Part shown: positions 6,263-12,157 of the stretch, in pieces
How the letters are laid out: each line of letters opens with the position of its first letter
Numbering within the stretch: the first letter of the stretch is position 1
From: CAZNRY01 sp964575675
Lineage (GTDB): Bacteria; Eisenbacteria; RBG-16-71-46; CAIMUX01; VGJL01
NCBI GenBank assembly: GCA_964575675.1
Contig: CAZNRY010000103.1
Coordinates: 1 to 14,347, forward strand
Reading direction: 5' to 3'
Length of the DNA stretch: 14,347 nucleotides
Translations under genes and position numbers: made by a program
Notes under the pieces: model-generated
Told to the model about the DNA's origin: nothing
What the model saw: the letters and a program-made list of their open reading frames with translations, nothing else
The model's database searches: none

Positions 6263-9200
6263 ATGCCATCCGAAGTCGGTTACTATCGCCATCCCACCAT
6301 TCACGGTGATTCGATCGTCTTCGTTTGCGAAGACGACCTCTGGTCCGTCCCGGTCCAAGGGGGAATCGCCCATCGACTGACGGCGAATCCCGGGACCGTC
6401 TCCTTCCCGTCGTTCTCCCCCGATGGGACGAAGATCGCATTCACCGGAAAAGACGAGGGACCGCTAGACGTCTACATCATCGACGAGGATGGCGGACCCG
6501 CCCGCAGGCTGACATGGCTCGGCGGTGCGACAGCTGTCGCGGGATGGAGCCCGGACGGAAAGGAGATCCTGTTCGCGAGCGATTGGCGGCAGCCGTTCCG
6601 GGGCTTCTTCCACCTTCATTCCGTCCCTATTGCCGGCGGGTCGCCGAAGTCCCTTCGATTGGGACCGTCGCGCTCGATCTCCCGGCAGCTCGATGGACCC
6701 GGGGTCGTGATCGGACGCAACTCGGGCGATCCGGCGCGATGGAAGAGGTACCGCGGTGGCACGGCCGGCACCCTCTGGATCGATCGTACCGGCGACGGAG
6801 CCTTTGCGCCGCTGATCCGCCTCGCGGGAAATCTCGCGAGTTCGATGTGGATCGGCCGCAGGATCTACTTCCTCTCCGACCACGAAGGTTACGGAAACAT
6901 CTACTCGTGCACGCCGACCGGCCGCGATCTGCGCCGCCACACGCACCACGAGGGTTTTTACGCCCGCTTCCCATCCACGGACGGCTCGAGGATCGTCTAT
7001 CACGCCGGCGCCGACTTGCACGTTTTTGACTGCAAGAAGAACGAGACGGTCAAGCTCGACGTCCGTATCGCAAGCGCGCGTCCGCAGAGAAACCGAAAGT
7101 TTGTTCCGGCGGCGAAGCATCTCGAGGGATTCGATCTGCACCCGAACGGCCACTCGATCGCCGCCGTGAATCGAGGGACCATCAACACGATGGGACTGTG
7201 GGAGGGCGCGGCAACCCGGTTGTCCGGCGGATCAGGAGTCCGCTGCCGTCTCGCGCGCTGGCTCCCCGACGGCAAGAGGATCGTCGCCGTCACGGACGAG
7301 GGGGGGGAGGAAGGACTGATCGTTTTCTCCATAGCCGGTTCCGAGAAGCCCAAGCGGATCGATGGGGACTTCGGCCGCCCGGTCGACATCCTCGTCGCGC
7401 CCTCGGGGCCCGAGAGAATCGCGGTCACGAATCAGCGGCAGGAGCTGATCGTCGTCGATCTCAAGACGGGCAAGTGGAGCGCGGTGGAGCACAGCCCGTT
7501 CTCGAGGATCGACGGGGTCTGTTGGTCCCCGGACGGCGCATGGCTCGCCTACGGCTACCCGAGCTCACGGCGGACGAGCTGCATCTGCCTCTACAATGCT
7601 GCATCAGGCCAGGTCTCCCGGGTCACGCGGCCCGATTTCTGGGATGCGCGGCCGTCGTTCGATCCCGATGGGAAGTACCTCTACTTCATCTCGCATCGCG
7701 TCTTCGATCCGATCATGGACAGCCTGTATTTCGATTTGGGCTTCCCGAAGGGATCGGTTCCCTGTCTGCTTCCCCTGCGGAAGGACGTCGTCTCGCCGTT
7801 CTCACTGACTGCTTCCGCGCCCCGCGCCCCCGGCGCTTCGACCGGCGGAGATGCCGCGTCCAGAAGCGAGGCAAAGGAGAAGGGCGAGGGGGCGCAGAAG
7901 AGCCGGAAACCGGTCGTGATCGATCTCGACGGGATCGAGGGACGGGTCGTCGCCTTCCCCGTGCCTGAGGGTCGCTACGGAAGGGTGCTCGGCGCCCGGG
8001 GCCGCGCGCTGTTCTCGTCTCTCCCCGTCGAGGGGATCCTCGACTCGGGTTGGCTCGACCTCGGCGAGCCGCCTGCCAAGGGGCGCATCGAATCGTACGA
8101 CTTCGATGCGATGAAGACGGAAGCCGTGCACGAGAGGATCACCGATTTCACGCTGTCGATGGACGCGAAGGTCCTGGGGATCCGCGCCGGCAATCGACTC
8201 CGCATCGTTCCCGCGACGTTCAAGGCCGATCAGAAACCGGCGCCCGATGCGCCTGGGCGCGAATCAGGGTGGCTCGACATCGAACGGATCCGGGTTTCGG
8301 TCACCCCAGGAGACGAGTGGCGGCAGATGCTCCGCGAAGCCTGGAGGCTGCAGCGCGACCAGTACTGGACGCCCGACATGGCCGGGATCGATTGGAAGGC
8401 GATCCTGGCGCGGCACGTCCCTCTCGTCGATCGCGTCGCAAGCCGCTCGGAGTTTTCGGACCTGATCTGGGAAATGCAGGGCGAGCTCGGAACATCGCAC
8501 TGCTACGAGATGGGCGGCGATTACCGGCCCGAGCCGGCATGGCTCCAGGGCGCCCTTGGCGCCGATCTCAACCTCGACCGCAAGACCGGAACCTGGAAGG
8601 TCGTGCGAATCCCGCGCGGCGACTCGTGGGATGAGAAGAAGAACTCTCCGCTCGCGGCGCCCGGTCTAAACCTCCGCGAGGGCGACGAGATCCTTGCCGT
8701 TGGGGGCGCGCAAGTGGGGCGCGACGTGGCGCCCTACGAACGATTGGTGAATCTCGCTGGACAAGATGTGCAGCTCACGGTGCGTTCGCCCGAAGTCCGG
8801 CCCCCGAAGGGGGGGAAGAAGGCGCGCGCCAAGCGCGCGACCGAGGGAGGCATCCGCGTCGTCACGGTCAGGGCCCTCCGCGAGGAGTACGGCCTCCGCT
8901 ACCGGGACTGGGTCGAGCGGAACCGCGAGGCGGTCCACCGTCGCACGAACGGCCGCGTCGGTTACGTCCACATCCCCGACATGGGTTCGTTCGGCTTCTC
9001 GGAGTTTCATCGCTACTACCTGAGCGAGGTCGATTATGACGGCCTCATCATCGACGTCCGGCACAACGGCGGCGGAAATGTTTCACAGCTGCTTCTCGGG
9101 AAACTCGTCCAGAAGCGGATCGGCTACGACGCGAATCGCTGGGGAAGGCCCGAGCCGTATCCGACCGATGCCCCGATGGGGGCGATGATCGCTCTGACGG

Positions 9201-9577
9201 ACGAATACGCCGGCTCCGACGGCGACATCTTCAGCCACTGCTTCAAGCTCTACGGGCTCGGGCCGCTGGTCGGCAAGCGGACCTGGGGAGGCGTGGTCGG
9301 AATCTGGCCAAGGCACGCCCTGGTCGACGGAACCTATACCTCGCAACCGGAGTTTGCCTTCTGGTTCAAGGATGTCGGATGGGGGGTCGAGAACTACGGC
9401 ACCGATCCCGACATCGAGGTCGAGATCACGCCGCAAGATCACGCCGCGGGGCGGGATCCGCAGATGGATCGCGGCATCGAGGAGATCCAGAGGCTCCTTC
9501 GCAAGAGCCCCGCAAAGAGGCCCGAGTTCAAGAACCGCCCAAGGCTGGCCTCCGGCCGGCTCCCGGCGGTGAGGTAA
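6263..9577 (+). CDS. Tricorn peptidase homolog (S41-type core, two beta-propellers, PDZ)
   Basis: The 1104-residue length is typical of Tricorn. It starts GYYRHPTIHGDSIVFVCEDD, the usual first strands of the six-bladed propeller (about 1-310). A seven-bladed propeller follows (about 320-665), interrupted by a low-complexity charged linker near 530-555. The C1 helical part (about 668-755) contains GTSHCY with S745 and H746, a PDZ domain lies near 760-870, and the C2 peptidase core carries IIDVRHNGGGN and AGSDGD with the nucleophile S985. E1043 in GVENYGTDPD completes the Ser-His-Ser-Glu tetrad. The Ser-to-Glu spacing (58) equals that of Thermoplasma Tricorn (S965, E1023). No signal peptide is present, so it acts in the cytosol, where Tricorn is known to cut peptides released by larger proteases. 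It is probably co-transcribed with the thioredoxin-fold gene 3 nt downstream. Confidence 0.96.
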   Translation: MPSEVGYYRHPTIHGDSIVFVCEDDLWSVPVQGGIAHRLTANPGTVSFPSFSPDGTKIAFTGKDEGPLDVYIIDEDGGPARRLTWLGGATAVAGWSPDGKEILFASDWRQPFRGFFHLHSVPIAGGSPKSLRLGPSRSISRQLDGPGVVIGRNSGDPARWKRYRGGTAGTLWIDRTGDGAFAPLIRLAGNLASSMWIGRRIYFLSDHEGYGNIYSCTPTGRDLRRHTHHEGFYARFPSTDGSRIVYHAGADLHVFDCKKNETVKLDVRIASARPQRNRKFVPAAKHLEGFDLHPNGHSIAAVNRGTINTMGLWEGAATRLSGGSGVRCRLARWLPDGKRIVAVTDEGGEEGLIVFSIAGSEKPKRIDGDFGRPVDILVAPSGPERIAVTNQRQELIVVDLKTGKWSAVEHSPFSRIDGVCWSPDGAWLAYGYPSSRRTSCICLYNAASGQVSRVTRPDFWDARPSFDPDGKYLYFISHRVFDPIMDSLYFDLGFPKGSVPCLLPLRKDVVSPFSLTASAPRAPGASTGGDAASRSEAKEKGEGAQKSRKPVVIDLDGIEGRVVAFPVPEGRYGRVLGARGRALFSSLPVEGILDSGWLDLGEPPAKGRIESYDFDAMKTEAVHERITDFTLSMDAKVLGIRAGNRLRIVPATFKADQKPAPDAPGRESGWLDIERIRVSVTPGDEWRQMLREAWRLQRDQYWTPDMAGIDWKAILARHVPLVDRVASRSEFSDLIWEMQGELGTSHCYEMGGDYRPEPAWLQGALGADLNLDRKTGTWKVVRIPRGDSWDEKKNSPLAAPGLNLREGDEILAVGGAQVGRDVAPYERLVNLAGQDVQLTVRSPEVRPPKGGKKARAKRATEGGIRVVTVRALREEYGLRYRDWVERNREAVHRRTNGRVGYVHIPDMGSFGFSEFHRYYLSEVDYDGLIIDVRHNGGGNVSQLLLGKLVQKRIGYDANRWGRPEPYPTDAPMGAMIALTDEYAGSDGDIFSHCFKLYGLGPLVGKRTWGGVVGIWPRHALVDGTYTSQPEFAFWFKDVGWGVENYGTDPDIEVEITPQDHAAGRDPQMDRGIEEIQRLLRKSPAKRPEFKNRPRLASGRLPAVR

Positions 9578-9580
9578 ATC

Positions 9581-10618
9581 ATGAGAAATCTCTCCATGCG
9601 GCCATCGACAAGCGGCCTCGTCCGCGGTGCGGGATCGATGTTCCTCGTCGCAGGGCTCGCGGGGTTTGCGGCGCTCGCACCGGCCGATTCGCACGCCGAG
9701 GGTGTGGCGTGGGCAAACCTCACGGTTGATCAGGCGATCGAAGAGGCATCCAAGACCGGGAAGGTGATCATCGTCAACGTGCATTCCTCCCATTGCGGGG
9801 GATGCGCGCAGCTCGACGCCGATGTCTGGTCGACGCCGGCCGGGGCCGAGTTGGTCGAGGGGCTGATACCGATCGACGTGGACAACGGAGGCCCCGACGG
9901 GTCGTACCTTCAGACCCGTTACCCTGTGACGGGCCTGCCCGCCGTGATCTTCATCCGGCCCGACGGAAAGGAGGTCGACCGCGTGGTCGGATACATGAGG
10001 GGCAAGCAGGCCTTCCTCGCCGAGGCTCTTCCGCTGAAGGACGGAATCGAGCGCCTTCCCGCGATGGAGGAGGAGCTCGCCGCGCATCCCGACTCGCTTC
10101 CCCTGCTTCTCCCGGTTCTCGAGCGGCGGCTCAATCGCTTCCAGGACCAGAATGCCGATGAGCTCATGAACAGGATCTTGAAGCTCGATCCGGCGAACCG
10201 CGCCATGCAGGCGGAGAAGGTCGTGAACTTGATGACTCGGTACTACACGTTCGTCCGGCTCAACACCGAGAAGGCGGAGGGATACTGGCGGCTCCTCCTC
10301 GATCAGTTCCCCACGGCCTCCTCGGCGGGCGGGGCCGTGCATGAACTCCACAAGCTGATGTCGGCCAAGGGGCAGACGGAGCAGTGGAAGGCGTACATGT
10401 GCGATCTCGCGGAGAAGCAGGCGACGAACGGGAAGCTCCTCGCTTACATCGCCTACACAGCCGCCCGCGTTGGCGTGACCGATCCCCGATTGGCCAAGGC
10501 GGCTCGAACCGCCCGCGCTCAAGGACAGGGCCGCGCCGATCTGGATTCCCTCGCGGTCGTGCTGGAGGGGAAGGGTGCGGCGCAACCCTCCAGCCCTCCC
10601 AAGGCTCCAGGGAAGTAG
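9581..10618 (+). CDS. Exported thioredoxin-fold protein with CGGC motif and helical C-terminal region
   Basis: The 345-residue protein starts 3 nt after the Tricorn stop; its Shine-Dalgarno, GGTGAGGT, overlaps that stop, so translation is probably coupled. Residues 1-39 look like a Sec signal peptide (RGAGSMFLVAGLAGFAALAP then DSHA); later in-frame ATGs at codons 6 and 20 are possible. A thioredoxin domain spans about 43-150: KVIIVNVHSSHCGGCAQLD with C72-G-G-C75, and a cis-proline loop VTGLPAVIF with P120. Residues 155-325 are alpha-helical and TPR-like without clear consensus, and the end is Ala/Pro-rich. The intact CxxC and export signal fit a periplasmic disulfide reductase or isomerase. 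Its partner is unknown; Tricorn is cytosolic, so a direct joint reaction is unlikely. Confidence 0.88.
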   Translation: MRNLSMRPSTSGLVRGAGSMFLVAGLAGFAALAPADSHAEGVAWANLTVDQAIEEASKTGKVIIVNVHSSHCGGCAQLDADVWSTPAGAELVEGLIPIDVDNGGPDGSYLQTRYPVTGLPAVIFIRPDGKEVDRVVGYMRGKQAFLAEALPLKDGIERLPAMEEELAAHPDSLPLLLPVLERRLNRFQDQNADELMNRILKLDPANRAMQAEKVVNLMTRYYTFVRLNTEKAEGYWRLLLDQFPTASSAGGAVHELHKLMSAKGQTEQWKAYMCDLAEKQATNGKLLAYIAYTAARVGVTDPRLAKAARTARAQGQGRADLDSLAVVLEGKGAAQPSSPPKAPGK

Positions 10619-10664
10619 CCCAAGCCGCGCACAACCCTATTCGGGCGAAATCTTTAGCCTATTG

Positions 10665-10702
10665 ACATGCCGGATCGGTCCCGCGGGGCCGATCCGACAT
10701 GT
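10665..10702. terminator. 38-nt near-perfect palindrome: terminator-like hairpin or operator
   Basis: The two 19-nt halves pair at 17 Watson-Crick positions plus one G.T, with a single C.A mismatch. The core arms are CGGATCGG (10671-10678) and CCGATCCG (10689-10696) around CCCGCGGG-like centre bases. It begins 46 nt after the thioredoxin-fold stop and ends 86 nt before the kinase start. Only GTTTAG follows on the plus strand, so the U-tract is weak. A consensus TTGACA (10662-10667) touches its left edge, but no matching -10 exists at 16-18 nt. It could equally be a DNA-binding site controlling the kinase gene. Confidence 0.55.
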
Positions 10703-10788
10703 TTAGATCCACCGCGCTGAAGCGGCGTCCGCCGACTGCCGATATTCCTCCTGCCCGGTCCATGCCGACGGGATTCAGGAGGCAGGCC

Positions 10789-11922
10789 ATGAACGCGCAC
10801 ACGTTGACGACCCATTTCGCCGATCCGGATCGACTCACGATAGCCCAGGTTCGCGCTCAGAACCGGAAGGCGATCACGGAGCCGGTCCTGCAAACCCTCA
10901 TGGACTGTTTTCCGGAGCCGGCCATGCTGATCAACGGAGAACGGCAGATCGTGTTCGCGAACGACAAGCTCGCAAGCTTGCTGGGGAGAGATCGCGCGAA
11001 CCTGGTCGGCATGCGTCCCGGGGAGGCTCTTGCCTGCCAGCACGCCGCCGAGGAAGAAGGCGGCTGCGGCACGAGTCTCTATTGCAGGGCATGCGGTGCG
11101 GTGCGCGCGATCCTCTCCTGCCAGGAGACTCGGCTCGCCGACACTCAGGAGTGCAGGCTCATGCGAAGAACGGCCGAGGGCCCCTCGGCACTGGATCTTC
11201 GCGTGTCCACGACCCCGATCGTGATCCAGGGCGAACCCTTCACCGTTTTCGCGGTCCGCGACATCACGGACGAGAAGCGCCGCCGCGTCCTCGAGGGGAT
11301 CTTCTTTCACGACCTTCTGAACGCGGCCGGCGGCCTCAAGGGGATCCTGGAGCTGTGGCCCGAGTTGAACGGCGAGGAGGCTCTCGAGCTCAGTCGAACC
11401 GCCCAGGGACTGTCCGAGCAACTCGTCGAAAAGATCATGTCGCAACGCGATCTCGCCGCCGCCGAGCGGGGCGAGCTGGCCGTAGATATGCGCGAGTTCG
11501 ATGCGGCGCGGCTGCTCGTCCGTCTCTGCATCCTCTACAGCCATCACTCCGTCGCCGAGGGGAAGCGGATCGCCCCGCCGGTGATCATCGGGGAGACGAT
11601 GATCCGCTCGGACGAGGTCATATTGGGGCGCGTCATCGGCAATCTGATCAAGAACGCCCTCGAGGCGTCCCAAAGGGGCCAGACGGTCCTCTTATCCTAC
11701 TCGAACGATCAAGGTCCCATTTTCGCGGTCCACAACGACACCGCGATGCCCGAAGAGGTCCGGCTGCAGATGTTCCAGCGATCCTTCAGCACGAAGCAGG
11801 GTCGGGGCCGCGGGATCGGAACCTACAGCGTGAAACTCCTGACGGAGCGATTTCTGCAGGGGAGCGTCGCGTTTGAGTCCGCTCCGGGCGAGGGAACGAC
11901 CTTCACGATTCGTCTCCCGTAG
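10789..11922 (+). CDS. PAS-domain sensor histidine kinase with cysteine cluster
   Basis: The start at 10789 has AGGAGG 6-7 nt upstream and gives 377 residues; an ATG 30 codons earlier has no such site and would extend into the hairpin region. A single PAS domain covers about 30-160 (EPAMLINGERQIVFANDKL; FTVFAVRDITDEKRR). It carries cysteines at 83, 93, 99, 102, 111 and 122, the core being GGCGTSLYCRACGAVRAILS, which suggests metal, Fe-S or thiol redox sensing. The phospho-acceptor box is FFHDLLNAAGGLKG with H174. The HATPase_c domain (about 270-377) has an N-box IGNLIKNALEAS (283-294), a degenerate G1 region (VHNDTAMPEEV instead of DxGxG), RSFSTK, and a G2 box GRGRGIGTYS. No membrane segments are seen, so it is cytosolic. 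No response regulator is adjacent, so it is an orphan in this window. Signal and output are unknown. Confidence 0.92.
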   Translation: MNAHTLTTHFADPDRLTIAQVRAQNRKAITEPVLQTLMDCFPEPAMLINGERQIVFANDKLASLLGRDRANLVGMRPGEALACQHAAEEEGGCGTSLYCRACGAVRAILSCQETRLADTQECRLMRRTAEGPSALDLRVSTTPIVIQGEPFTVFAVRDITDEKRRRVLEGIFFHDLLNAAGGLKGILELWPELNGEEALELSRTAQGLSEQLVEKIMSQRDLAAAERGELAVDMREFDAARLLVRLCILYSHHSVAEGKRIAPPVIIGETMIRSDEVILGRVIGNLIKNALEASQRGQTVLLSYSNDQGPIFAVHNDTAMPEEVRLQMFQRSFSTKQGRGRGIGTYSVKLLTERFLQGSVAFESAPGEGTTFTIRLP

Positions 11923-11959
11923 ACCCTGCCCTGAGTCCTGGCGGATCGCCGGGTCCGTG

Positions 11960-12084
11960 CTAAACCAGTTTGAGTAGATCTGAAGAGCTCGCCACGCGCA
12001 TCCGCTCGGCCCGGCTATTGTTCCGGGGGCGCCGGACCTCGCGGCGCGCGGGCTGGCTTCTCAGCCAAAGTCAAACCGGTCTAG
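11960..12084 (-). repeat. Structured repeat element, copy 2 (inverted relative to copy 1)
   Basis: Read on the minus strand, this 125-nt segment aligns end to end with 2558-2681, with a single 1-nt indel and about 86% identity. Its ends are CTAGACCGGTTTGA and TCAAACTGGTTTAG, which pair over 14 positions with two G.T wobbles. The apical stem is kept: CCCGCGCG with TGCGCG/GG around a bulged T, CCGC-GA-GGTCCGGC with GCCGGGCC-GA-GCGG, and a 15-nt loop differing at two bases. The GAGAAGC stem is weaker here (partner GCTCTTC, one mismatch). It lies 37 nt after the histidine kinase stop and 73 nt before the patatin start, and its better-paired orientation is antisense to both genes. No target-site duplication was evident. 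Confidence 0.88.
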
Positions 12085-12157
12085 CCTCGCCGCGCCGGCG
12101 CGCTCCCGCCGCCTGGCCGCTTGGAGCGCCGCGGCCGCTTGTCGTACCATCTCCCGG

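Noticed and set aside
9083..10585. Open frame of 500 codons on the minus strand across the Tricorn end and the thioredoxin-fold gene
   Set aside because: It spans two well-supported plus-strand genes, has no family features and is rich in Arg, His and Gly as expected of a shadow frame.
10662..10667. Consensus -35 box TTGACA upstream of the sensor kinase
   Set aside because: The region 16-18 nt downstream is the GC-only centre of the palindrome and has nothing like a -10 box.
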